Source of the DNA: Centropus unirufus | Taxonomy: Eukaryota; Chordata; Aves; Cuculiformes; Centropidae | Direction of reading: 5' to 3' | Length of the DNA stretch: 64,000 nucleotides | NCBI GenBank assembly: GCA_013397695.1 | Contig: VYZI01000486.1 | Location: 394,421-458,420 of the forward strand | In this document: positions 54,091 through 64,000 of the stretch, piece by piece | How positions within the stretch are numbered: the stretch's first letter is position 1 | Layout of the letters: each line of letters starts with the position of its first letter | Notes under the pieces: model-generated | Seen by the model: only the letters and a program-made list of their open reading frames with translations | What the model was told of the DNA's origin: nothing | Databases searched by the model: none | Program-made: the position numbers and the translations under genes

Positions 54091-54127
54091 CGAGGAGGAG
54101 CAGGGAGGCCAGCGGCGGGGTCCGCAT
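54091..54127 (-). CDS. IGSF3: IGSF3 coding exon 1: start codon and most of signal peptide
   Basis: This minus-strand exon encodes the first 12 codons plus one base of an Ig-superfamily membrane protein. The reading starts MRTPPLASLLLL and breaks at a consensus donor (G|GTGAGT, GT at 54090-54089), in phase 1. Joined to the exon at 26895-27272 it gives the N-terminus MRTPPLASLLLLGMALA followed by QRQV, a compact hydrophobic signal peptide with a plausible cleavage site after ALA. The start is well fixed: an in-frame TAA lies upstream at 54527-54529, there is no other in-frame ATG between it and 54127, and position -3 is G. The exon lies inside a CpG island, as expected for a promoter-proximal exon. 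The gene name rests on the downstream Ig exon, because signal peptides are poorly conserved. Any 5' UTR would run to higher coordinates; its extent is not visible. Confidence 0.85.
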
Positions 54128-54156
54128 GGCTGCGGGGCGCGGGGCGGCGGCCGCCC

Positions 54157-54270
54157 TCACCTCCCGCCTCGGGGCGCCGCGGGGCACCGGCTCCCGGGGC
54201 AGGCGTCGCGCCGCGCCCGGCGGCACAAAGGGAAGGCGGCACGGGGAGGCGCCAAGGCGGGCGGGGGCAT
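54157..54270 (-). CDS. Possible upstream ORF (37 codons) in the IGSF3 leader
   Basis: An ATG at 54270 opens a 37-residue Pro/Arg/Ala-rich frame that stops at 54157, 29 nt before the IGSF3 start, and is out of frame with it. It is the only ATG on the minus strand between the N gap and the main start. Position -3 is G, an acceptable initiation context. It matters only if transcription starts upstream of 54270, which is plausible given the CpG island but not shown. The peptide resembles nothing I know; any role would be translational control rather than a protein product. Confidence 0.35.
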   Translation of the reverse strand: MPPPALAPPRAAFPLCRRARRDACPGSRCPAAPRGGR

Positions 54271-54279
54271 CGCCCCCGC
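54261..54279 (-). promoter_or_regulatory. GC-only hairpin in the presumed IGSF3 5' UTR
   Basis: Perfect 8-bp arms (GCGGGGGC / GCCCCCGC) flank a 3-nt loop. On the mRNA strand the loop is GAU and the upstream AUG straddles loop and 3' arm. It lies 134-152 nt upstream of the main start. The inverted repeat is seen directly; whether it is transcribed and folds is inference. Confidence 0.45.
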
Positions 54280-54552
54280 ACCGGGGCGGCCGCCGCGCCT
54301 CCCCCTCCGCCGCGCCGCTCCCCGCCGGCTGCGGGGCGCGGGCGGGAGGCGAAGGGAGGACCGCGTCGCCCGAGGCGCGGGGCTGGGAAACGCGGGGAAG
54401 CGAGCGGGGGTGCGCACGGAGCGGCGACAAAAAGAGCGCGTGTGCGGCGTGCGTGAAGCAGCAAAGCGAGTGCGGGCGCCCGCGTGTGCGCGCCGAGCAG
54501 CAGCGAAAAGACCCCACCCCGAAAAGTTACAAAGCTGCGCGGGGCGCCGCGT

Positions 54553-54667
54553 NNNNNNNNNNNNNNNNNNNNNNNNNNNNNNNNNNNNNNNNNNNNNNNN
54601 NNNNNNNNNNNNNNNNNNNNNNNNNNNNNNNNNNNNNNNNNNNNNNNNNNNNNNNNNNNNNNNNNNN
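54553..54667. other. Assembly gap (115 Ns)
   Basis: This is a run of 115 undetermined bases inside the promoter CpG island, about 425 bp upstream of the IGSF3 start codon. The sequence directly beside it is very GC-rich, with G runs (GTGGGGTGCGGGGGG) at 54668-54682. The gap probably marks a GC-rich stretch that was hard to sequence. The number of Ns need not equal the true length. Confidence 0.99.
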
Positions 54668-55067
54668 GTGGGGTGCGGGGGGCAGCGCGGCTGCTGGAAG
54701 GATGCGGCGAGGGGGGTGTTGAGCCGGGGTAAACCCAGTTGCTTTGTTTTAAAAAAGGGGAAAAAAAAGAAGGTCCTCGGGCGTTCCGTGGAAACCGGTC
54801 TTGGGAAATGGCATTCATGCCCCCTTTTTTTTTTGGTTTTGTTCCAAAACAAGGGCTCTGTGAGTTTTGAGTAGCTCGTGACTGCGCCGAGACCCGAATC
54901 CGGGGCCGGTGTTAAATGCCAGATGTGAGCCCTCCCCACGGGCAGGCACCGCTGCGCTTGGGATGCTGGCCGGGCCATCAGCGCTGCGGAGCGTCAATGC
55001 CAGAAATGCATCCAGGAAACACAGAAATGCATAAATATCGCAACACCGGGGACTGGGAGTTACGTTG

Positions 55068-55117
55068 TAGATAAATGATGTGTTAGATAAAAGATGAATG
55101 TAGATAAGAGATGAATG
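55068..55117. repeat. Three-copy minisatellite containing GATA motifs
   Basis: Three adjacent copies of a 16-17 bp unit are seen: TAGATAAATGATGTGT (55068-55083), TAGATAAAAGATGAATG (55084-55100) and TAGATAAGAGATGAATG (55101-55117). Each holds AGATAA, a WGATAR-type site. It lies about 0.95 kb upstream of the IGSF3 start. Confidence 0.85.
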
Positions 55118-56689
55118 AGAAAACCCTTCTCTAGGGCACAGATGTTCAAATGTCCTTGCAAATGAACCCCGGAGTTGCTTGTTTGCTCGCAAAAATAAGA
55201 AAAGAGGCCGGGAGTAACAGCAAGAGCAGAGTGGGGTACCCTCTTCGGGGCTCCATTCCCACAGGGACCCTTGACAGGACACCCTCCTGCCTACACACAA
55301 AGTCCCCCGTGAAGTCTTGGGGATGCAGAGGCACGAACCCAACCTTTCCGTGCCACAGAAAGGCAGAAACCAGCACAACCCCAAGCCACCGAATAAAAGT
55401 CCATTGAAGCTGCACACAGCAGAATCCAGAAGCTCTGTTTTACTATGGGGACTCCCTTCGCAACGTGGCTTTGTGGCAGATGCGTTGGTAGGCAGCTCCT
55501 AGTGACCCAGCAAATTCTGTTTCTGCAGGCTATTAATGTATAAGCTGTACCATTTTTCAGAGTGGAGGTTTAATTTGCAGCTTTGTAATGGTCTCTGAAC
55601 GGGAGAGCCAGAGAACAGAATAACCAGAGACATGTGGGAGAGAAAGGGTTAGCATTGTGTTTGCTCTGAAAATGAAACTCGCGCTTTGGCCCTTAAGCTT
55701 TAATTACATCAAGACTGCCTTCAAGTGAGACTTGGAAAAGGAACAGAGGTGATGATAAGAGTTGATAGGAAATACCAGTCTATTTGCCTTTTCTCTTAGG
55801 TGATTTGAGGGCTGAAACGTCATTGAGCATAATATCGCTCGGCTTGCTTAACATTTTTCATGTGCACTCTCCTATTATAAGTTCTCACAGATGAGCCCGT
55901 GAGTATTTCGAGCAAGCGCTGTGGAGCTACTTTGAAGTGAACTACCAGCGTCTTTAAATGGATCCAAGATAAAGATCGGTTTACTCTAATGCATTGAAAG
56001 ATGCATAACTAAAGAAATAAATAGTAGCAAAAAGAAAAGAAAAGGCAAATTAAAAAAAAAAGGGCAGAGGCAGGAAAAAAGCATTCATTTTTTAAGAACA
56101 AACCCAATAAAAAGGAAACAAAGTTTGGTGACACAAGAAAGCTTTTCTAGATGGGAAGGGATATAGACCACAGACACACTACATTCCTACATGCTCAAAT
56201 TATTTCCATCTCTGGCTGGAGAGATGAGGAGGAACACACTGACATGATTCAGGTGAGCTTCTGACACAGAAGCTAGGGACAAGCTAGGAGCAGCCCCTTG
56301 GTTTCATGGCTCTGAATACATTGATTTCATCAGTGGAGCCAGCTGCAAGGCAGTTCAAGATGAATTTGTGTGCATTCTTGCTATTTCCAGGCACTATGTG
56401 ACTTTAACGTGTACGAGCCTAACAGGTGCATAAAAATGCCCTGCAAAAATGTTACCAGAGATTCACTAAACATTCACATCCTCTTCGCAGAGCTTTTGCG
56501 GGGTATTGCATTAATGCATAGTAACAATAAAAATATAAAAAGACCATGGAAATGACATTATAGCATTATAAGATTAATCCAATTCCAGTCAAATTAGATT
56601 ATAATAAGAACTCTGTGTGCTAAAGAATATTAATGGGAACCTGTGTTTCAAAAGCTTCATCACCTTTACGCGTGTTCTCCTCCCTGACC

Positions 56690-56845
56690 CCAATAATAAA
56701 AATAGCTTGGCATTCGCGAGAGCGCCCTTATTCCTAGGACTTCACAAACACCCTCTGGTCTTTTGAGGAAAACACGGGCCTCACTCCTGCATCCATGAGG
56801 AAACTGAGGCTCAGGCAGAGCAGCTTCCAATACCTAGGGAGGCAG
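56690..56845 (-). repeat. MIR-like SINE fossil
   Basis: The best block is CCATGAGGAAACTGAGGCTC followed by AGGCAGAGCAGCTTCC at 56793-56828, the reverse complement of the conserved MIR core. The upstream part (AATAATAAAAATAGCTTGGC...GGACTTCACAAACACCCT) keeps the general order of a MIR-type element. It lies 2.6 kb upstream of the IGSF3 start. Confidence 0.6.
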
Positions 56846-58207
56846 CCAGCCCCCCCTCAGGCTTGGCTCTGGCGCTTCAAACTCTTGTGGTGGGGCTCTT
56901 GACTCCCTGCGGACGTCTGTCCATCCACGCGGTTCATTCATGCCGGCTGAGTGGGAACGAATGCCACAGTCTCCTCAAAGACAGAACTGTTTCAAGCATA
57001 AGGTTTACTGCGAAGCAGCTTTCCAGGGAGACAGATCTGGGCTGTCTTGTACTCCCAGCACAACTGAGTCATTCAGGAGCGCCGCTCTCAGCAGCAGTTG
57101 GATCATTTTGGGTCCGGCCATGCGGTTGCTCTTTGGCAGGAAGCTTGCTGTAATAGCTGGAGGCAGACAGGCGTGACTCAAATGATGCTGATGATATACT
57201 CATTAGGTCGCAACCCACACCACTGTCTTTCTTGTTGCTCACTCCCTGCCAGCAGTCTGCATGGGCTTGCTTCCCCATTGCTCGCCTCATCAGCGAGGGG
57301 TAAAGGCTGGACAGTGGGAGCTTGCTCTTGGAGCATGGGAGAAGCGGTCCTGCATGCTGCCGTTTGCTGAACTGCTCCAGACTCATACCAGGTCACAAGT
57401 ATCTCTTTGGCCCTGCCTTTTTCTAGCAGAAGTACAACCAAGGGATGCCCGCAGCTCAGGCGAGACTGGGCGGCTGCTGTGTGGCCGCGGTCCATCAGGG
57501 TAGATGTCTCCCAGACCTCTCAGCTGCCAGAAGCTGCCGCAATACAACAGCTGTGACCCAGAGTTCTGTCCTTCGCCCTAGGGAAGCGAAGTGAGGTCAA
57601 CATCCAGAATTTGAACACAGCGCTCACCCGCTGTGCACGGTCTTCCTGTGACCCACACACGAGGAGGGAAGTTAGACTCTTGTCTGGCCCTCGGAGGAAA
57701 GAGGTTTGGCAGAAATGCAACGTACGTACACCATGAACTAAGAATGCTGGTTCTTCTTCAGGACAAAACACTGCACACCCTCATGTACTGGGCCCAGTGG
57801 GTGCTTATCCCACTCCTCTGATCGGCAGGCAGGGAAGGAACAAAGCACAAGACAGATTTGCAACCTTTAGGGTTTGGAGCAGGCGGTAACCTGCATGGGC
57901 AGTGATAACAGAGTACAGCAAAAAGGGGACTGGGCTTAACCAAACAAGGCAGACCCCTTGCCTTGTTTTCAGCAAGGAAAGGAGCCTCCTGACTCCTTCA
58001 CAAGTCAGGAGGAGTGATTTCCTGGCTATATGGGAGGAGAAGAGGCAAAAGGGGTGGGGAGTGGGGAAAAGGAGGGTGAGATGTAACTGCGTTTGCAAGA
58101 ATGACTCCCTGAAGGCAGTGACTAGCCAGAGCTGGGGACACTTTAAAAGGCTGCGTGGCTCAGAGGGGTCACAGATGGGTGGGTGATGGGTGCGCACGTG
58201 CCTGTGT

Positions 58208-58315
58208 GGGAGAAAACACTTGAAAAAAATAGCCCTATGTGATTTGCCCAAGATCATACAATACAATCAACAGAACTCAGGGTCTTCTGGCTACCCCAAG
58301 CCTGAAGATGTGTTG
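58208..58315 (-). repeat. MIR-like SINE fossil
   Basis: The plus strand reads GTGATTTGCCCAAGATCATA, CAATACAATCAACAGAACTC and AGGGTCTTCTGGCTACCCC. These parallel the reverse-complement MIR core from its ACTTGCCCAAGGTCACAC block to the TCTGGCTCC-type block. It is an old copy with unclear boundaries. Confidence 0.5.
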
Positions 58316-61300
58316 GGGGAAGGTCACAATCAGGTCAAAGCTCCACTACCACATTGTAAAAGGGAGAGGAGACAAAACACAGCCAGAGCTCCCAAGTGGG
58401 GAGGTATGGCCAGAGCCATTTAGTTTAACTGAAGCATTGCCTAAAACAATTTCTCTAGACCTTATTTACACTGAAAAGTTTTGAACATCAGTTTCACCCA
58501 GAGGAAAAAGGAGATATTTATATTTAATGGCCAACATTTAAGCTCTTTTAAATGAGCGGAGAGGTTGCAATCGGAACAGAGGGAAAATCCTAACTGCCCA
58601 GGCACAAAGCAGCAGTGCTGCCATTGCAGGGAAGCTGGCATCTGTGTGTGACTAGACTAGGAGTTTAGGTCGAGCACCCAAATCACCCTACATTGCACCC
58701 CAGGACCAGTACACCAGTCCACAGATGGCACCAAGGCAGTGTCCAGATAGCCCCATGGATGTAAAGGAATTCCCATTTTTGTGCCCTGGAAAGAAAAATA
58801 AGGAAAGGAAGAATGAAGGAAAACAAGAAAAAATGCATGTAAAGATAGATTGACAAAATTCCAGATTTTCAGGACATCTGTCAGCAAGCTCCAGAGTGTA
58901 TGGCAGCTAATCCCTTTGCAGATTTTCTTTTAACTGTTGCTTGACAGAATAGTATGCCAATTTTTTCATAAATGTCCCCATGCCTGAAGTTGTGCTCCGC
59001 CTGAGGTTATGATCTATCTGCAAAGAAAACCATTACATTGCCAGCTTGGGAAATTACATTAGGGAAACATCTTGCTGAGAAACATGCAGCAGCTTCAAGC
59101 TTTGGAGTATGTGCGCAGCAAAAGATGTTTCCTGAAGATGAAGGTGGCCAGAGGCGAGGCAATTAGGACTGCATATCCTCAGTGCTCCCACCTCTCCAAC
59201 ATTCCCGCTGCCTGCCAGCTCGCTCCCAAGCTGGGCAAAGGTAGCGCCGTGGAGAGGGCTGGTGTTGCAGGGCTGGGCTGAGGGTCACCTCTGGCTTCAA
59301 AGCTCTGCCAGAAAGCTGCAGAATTCTCCCTGCACGTCCCCTCCAGGCACAGCCGCAGCAGCAGCGCAACTTGCTGCCCACTTCAGGATGTGCAAGAGTG
59401 AAGGGCTAGAGTAATGCAAAGCTTCATTTGCCCCTGATTTCATTCTCAAATGCTGTGTTTTGTAGAGTTCAGCTGTTGCGTCATTCACCGGCCGATGGCA
59501 GGCAGAAAGCAGTCCGTAAGACTATTCTTCTATCCTGAAGTGGTAAAATATCTTGGTCCTGACATGTGCATGCACAAATTAGAGGGGCAGAGAGCCCTTT
59601 GGTGCCAAGAGGACCGGGCTCATTAGGCACAGATGACCAGGCAAGGCCCCAGGTACTCCTCAGCAAGCTGCTGTAGGCTCTGCTCCGTGGCCAGCCAGGC
59701 CCGCAGCTGCTTCTGGGACCTTCCAAGCTTCTGAAGACTCTTTCTGACATAAACACAGAATGAATACATTCTTTTTCTGCTTTTTGATCCTACTCGCCAA
59801 AATCAACCTCAAGTCCTAGATTTGTGATGTTTTCTGGTTAATTCAGAACTCCCCAAGCTTTGAGCACGTGTCAGAATAAGGCAGGTAAGTAAAACGTTGA
59901 CTCCAAGCCTCATGATCACTGATGGAATGACAATTTATATTTGTTTCCTCCCTACTCCCTCTCCACGAAGAAAAGTAACACAGAAAAATGGGCAAACAGG
60001 CATTCCCATTATCAACTTTTCCAATGGCAACCAGCAAACAAATAAGTGTTTCTGTAGCAAAGACAAAAAAAAAATCACCTCTGCCAAATATACTTTCGGC
60101 CTCCCATCCCACAAGACTTTCATGGTTGCACTTCATGTTTTTCCACAGAACCGTTTTGAGGAAAGAAAAATCTATTTCCTGGCCTGATCTACCAATGTGA
60201 GACTCCTTGGGTGTGTCTGATTTTTTTCTAATCACTCCTGGGCAACTATACAAAAAAAAAATAAAAATAAGGCAGTCTCTCAGCTGCTGTCATTTATCTT
60301 AAAACATTCCTTTCATCCAGTTAGCTACGATAAGCACTTTGATTGTTACTCTGGGAGAAATATGTAATCATTATGTTTCAGGGTCCACGCCTTCATTTCT
60401 GTGATTGAAGCCAATTCATACCTTTCTTAATATCGGCCTGACAGTAAGATAACAGCTGATATTGGATGACAGCAGCAGTTCTGCTTGAATTTTGCTGTGG
60501 GTGTTGGTCACCTTTATGTAATAACCAAATTATTTGGGACTCATTTAGGAGGCAGAAGTCCAGGACACCATGTCCTTTCTCTGAGGATTGCTTTGCATTT
60601 CACATTTAAGAATCATTATATAAACCCTAAAATATTCATGACAGCGGGAACGAATGCCCAGGAGTTTCACCTTCTATAGAGGCTCCTGAATGTTAAATTT
60701 TGAGGCTTGCTCCCCCGTTCATCCCCTCCACTAAGTCGTTCTCTTTCTCCTTCAACGTTTTGTCTCCCACTCCGAGAAGCACACCTCCATGGGGTCAGTG
60801 TTCTCAAGCACAGCGGGCTTTGCTATCTCGCTTGCAGCTCAAACTAAAAGCACGCTGCACCAGCAGTCAGATATCTGCCTGCAATGTGAGTGCAGGCGAT
60901 GAATGGCTTCTCAGCTACACTATAAATGACTCATCACCTCAGACTTTTCAGCTCCCAGAGTTTCCCAAGGGAGGCAACAGGTTTTGCGCATTAGTGTTGC
61001 AGCCAGGTATTTTGAATTACTGCACCGGCTTGAGCAGGAACTGCCCCTTCTCCTTGCAGCAAGGTATAGGTAGGAGCTTGCCCGAGCATCCCTGTGCTAC
61101 CCCTACAACAATAGGCAAGGCAGGTCTGCAGATGCAAAAGCAAACCTACGCCTCTAGAACAAAATGGAGTCTAAGCTCTTTCTGGAGAACGAGGAATATC
61201 TCTCTCCACCTCCTCTTCACTGTTGTCCCCTTAAATACTGTGCAAACAAGAAACTGGTGAGGATGAAGGTGCTGATTTCACCTGGAGCAGGGCTGAGCTT

Positions 61301-62752
61301 GATTCACCACTTTGCATCTTGTCCACCTGATGTCTTGCACCCCTAGAGACGTCATGCCTGGGGGATCTGAAGGGAACATCCCGCTCCAGGGCTTACCCAA
61401 TCCTTTTGGCTGAGCCTGCCAACAACGCGCTCATGAAACTTCACTGGCTGTCACAGTTTTGTGCCGATTCTTCACTTCCCAATGCCATTCACTTGCCTGC
61501 TGAGAAGAGCTCCTCTGCCACACGGCTGACATGTCTTTGCTACTCAAGAATGAGATAAAGATAACTTGCTGCGGCCTGACACTTCTACACAGAGGCCCTG
61601 GTCTTTGGGAGGAGGGAGCCCAGGCAGCCTTCTGCTGCTGCTCTTGCCACGCTCTGCCCTGGCAGAGCCCGTGCTGCTGGAGATGAAACCAGTGCAGGGC
61701 CAAGCTGGGAGAAGAGGCATCAGGTCTGCAGGATGCTTATTGCCAGGCAGATTTGCTGTCCTCAGCAATCTGCTGCCTGAAAGAAACTGCTGTGACTAAA
61801 GCTGGCCCTGATACAGATGGTTACCAAATCCTAGGAATATCATCTTACTCCCACTTTACCCTGATGGGAAACACAGCTCAGGGGACAGAGCAGGAGAAAA
61901 CTGAGGTCGTGGGTTCCCCCGAGGCACGACCTGCTTGTGGCACCCTCGCAAACACCCAGGGGATGCTCTCCTTGCCTTGCTGTCAGCCATATCACCCTGT
62001 CCAGCCAGCGTGGACAGCTTTTCATCCGCAGCCCTGGAGCCGTCCAGATCATCCCGCCCACGTGGAGATGTGATTTACAGCAGGGCTGCGAACTGAAAAT
62101 CTGAAACGTTGCTCCGGTAGAACATATGCCAGATTCCCTTGCTAACCTCCCTTGACAGATCAGCTGTAGCAGAGCCTTCTTCCCAGGGGAGAAGGGGAAC
62201 CGTCGCTTGCCCTAAAAAGGCTTCTGGCTTCAGCCAGTGCTCACCAGCTGCTTTTCAAGAAGTGCCGTTTGCTCTGCTTTGTTTCCTTTCAAGTGCTGTT
62301 TGAATTCCTCTGTAGACACACATTTCAAGCCAGGACTAATGCTGCAACGGGCAGCCAGAGCTGAGGAAGAGGTGTCATCTGCTGCCTGTCTGCCAGCACC
62401 AGCCCCCACCCCAGGGGGACAACAGAAATGGCATCAGCCAGCCCCAGCAGCAGGGAAAAGTTCGGCGTGACCCCTGTGCTCCGACCTTGGCTTTTCTCCT
62501 GACTCGCATTAGGATAATCAGCTAGCTGCTGTACCCCTCTTTGCCCTGGTTTTCACCCCACTAGAAATATGTCACACTCGCTGCTGCGTTTCATGCGTTT
62601 TCCAGCAAGCACCCCTGCCAGAAGAGGAAGAGCTGCCCGTACCTGCACCAGCATTTGGACCAGGCTGTGTGGGCACAGAGGAAGACCTCACCTGAGAGAT
62701 CTCAACAAAGCCAAGAAAGACCAGATTTTACGACAACGTACTTCTGAGACAG

Positions 62753-62766
62753 AAAAAAAAAAAAAA
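62753..62766. repeat. A14 homopolymer
   Basis: Fourteen A residues in the 5' flank. The upstream sequence was considered as a retrocopy but shows no recognisable gene. Confidence 0.95.
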
Positions 62767-64000
62767 CCACTGAGAAAGAAATACTCAAAGCACATGGGTA
62801 GAAATAGAGCAAGATGGGATTTTTGTAAGAGCTCCTGAGAAGCAGCAAGGCAGGAGTTTTGCAACCTGGTTATACTCTAGCTCTACTTTCACCTCAGCAG
62901 TAAAATACAATGGCATTACAATGCAAGCTTGGTGTCATCATGTTATTTCACAATTTGCACACATGGGATGATCCTTAGCGTTCATAAGAGGAAGCTTACC
63001 AGCAGGATATGAATTTCCCTGTTTCTGGGGAATGAGGTGATTTTGGAAGCTGTCACAATCCCTCAGAGCAACACGCATGGACTGGGGCCCCCATGCAGGT
63101 GGGGTGGAGAAAGGAAGAGGAAATGTCCTGATTCACAGTTATGGATTGGTAAGCTGTTGCTTTAACAGCAGATGGATGTGGATAGAGGAGCATAAAGAAG
63201 CCATGAAGCAACATTAGTCATCATGATTAAGCCACAAGAGTGTCTACATTTGCAGTTATTTGGTTTACTTGTTTGCAGACACACACAACAAGAACTTGAA
63301 GGAGATGGTAAAAAGGATAACAACAGTGTCCACAGAGGTCCCCTCCCTAGCATGAATGGTCATTCAGATACTACCTAATAATGTTTGTGTGAACAACTGC
63401 GAAGGGAAGGCCAGCACAGCTCCACGCCTCCCAAGTCATTTGGAAAATGGCAGCCCAGGAACAGCTGAAGAGCTGTGAAGGCATGGGAAGTCAAGCCAAC
63501 TGATGGACGGCCAAAAAGCTGAGCAAAAGAGGAATAACCCCATCCAGCATCATTCTGAGGGGTGTCTGCAGAACCCCCCAGTCAGGGCTGAAGGAAAGGG
63601 CATTGGCCATTAAGAGACGTCGAGTCTGGATAAGTTTTTCAGCATGAAGATGACTAGGGAAAACTGCACATCAGCAGCATTAGACAAGAAAAAGTTTTGT
63701 GGATGGAAAGACAGTAAAGCTGCCTGGGTGGAAGAACAAGGTGCATGGTGGCCCTGAGTGCAGGCCACGTGGTGTGCTGTGGGTAGACTGTGCAAGGCAT
63801 CAGTGGGAAGGACTGTGGCCAAGAATGGGCAGGTGATCAAAAACTGATCTTCAGTTTTTGACAACCATCCATAAAGAAATTTCTTGGACTACAGAAGATG
63901 GATGTAAAGATGAGACACATCTTCACTTGTATTCAGCATAAAGGTAGTGGCTGGTCTTCTGTTGCTAGATGAAGGTGAAGAGCTGAGACAGGTCCTGTTC

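Larger units (their letters stand above)
53790..54730 (-). promoter_or_regulatory. IGSF3: CpG-island promoter region of IGSF3
   Basis: CpG dinucleotides are dense here on both sides of the start codon, in sharp contrast to the flanks. GC boxes are visible, for example GGGGCGG at 54141-54147 and 54283-54289 and GGCGGGCGGGGGC at about 54256. There is no convincing TATA box at a sensible distance, which fits a CpG-island promoter with dispersed initiation. The island covers the 5' UTR region, coding exon 1 and the first few hundred bases of intron 1. The transcription start cannot be placed from sequence, and part of the island is missing in the Ns. Confidence 0.8.
54731..64000. other. 5' flank of IGSF3: no gene recognised
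   Basis: About 9.3 kb upstream of the CpG island without a supported gene on either strand. The longest open frame (60700-61260, plus, 186 codons) has no recognisable domain. The AT-rich interval 55600-56640 contains TAATTA (55701-55706) and several TTAAT/ATTAA motifs. A non-coding first exon of IGSF3 or a divergent non-coding transcript could be here without being visible. Confidence 0.5.

Noticed and set aside
53431..54456. 341-codon plus-strand open frame across the CpG island
   Set aside because: Low-complexity Pro/Arg/Gly/Ala translation of GC-rich DNA, antisense to IGSF3 exon 1; stop codons are rare by composition. No domain.
61566..61799. Plus-strand frame with a leucine run resembling a signal peptide (GSLLLLLLPRSALA)
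   Set aside because: The run comes from a short CTG-type repeat; only 77 codons, no domain after it and no exon context.
1..64000. tRNA, rRNA, CRISPR array, endogenous retrovirus or DNA transposon
   Set aside because: Looked for B-box-like GGTTCGAATCC, regularly spaced repeats, paired LTRs with retroviral motifs, and transposase-like frames; none seen by eye.

Overview
This window is vertebrate nuclear DNA, most likely avian. Several degenerate CR1-type LINE pieces are present. The clearest is at about 14.62-15.10 kb and ends in the ATTCTATGATTC-type tail usual for bird CR1. Coding density is very low, one long gene runs through the window, and the CpG island is broken by a run of Ns, as is common in bird assemblies. 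I saw no bacterial-style operon, retroviral gene set, CRISPR array, rRNA or tRNA.

The only protein-coding gene I can support is IGSF3, an EWI-family immunoglobulin-superfamily membrane protein, on the minus strand. Two coding exons are visible. Exon 1 (54091-54127) carries the start codon and most of the signal peptide, inside a CpG island. The next exon (26895-27272) completes the signal peptide and encodes the first V-type Ig domain. Donor and acceptor phases agree exactly (phase 1 in, phase 1 out). The intron between them is 26,818 bp. The following intron starts at 26894 and runs off the left edge; I found no further IGSF3 exon there.

From right to left: 64.0-54.7 kb is the 5' flank, with no gene, some MIR-like SINE fossils, a small GATA-containing minisatellite and an AT-rich stretch that could be a conserved enhancer. 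At 54.73-53.79 kb is the CpG-island promoter, with a 115-bp assembly gap, GC boxes, one upstream AUG/uORF lying in a GC hairpin, and exon 1. From 54.09 to 27.27 kb is intron 1. From 27.27 to 26.90 kb is the Ig exon. From 26.89 kb to position 1 is intron 2, which holds three of the four CR1 pieces and a CpG-enriched patch at 10.3-11.3 kb.

I did not find a previously undescribed system. The observations most worth a second look are the uORF/hairpin ahead of the IGSF3 start, a 27-bp tandem duplication in intron 1, two CpG-rich intronic patches, and homeodomain/GATA-motif-rich intervals that conservation analysis could test. Long open frames elsewhere come from strand composition bias or GC richness and are not called as genes.
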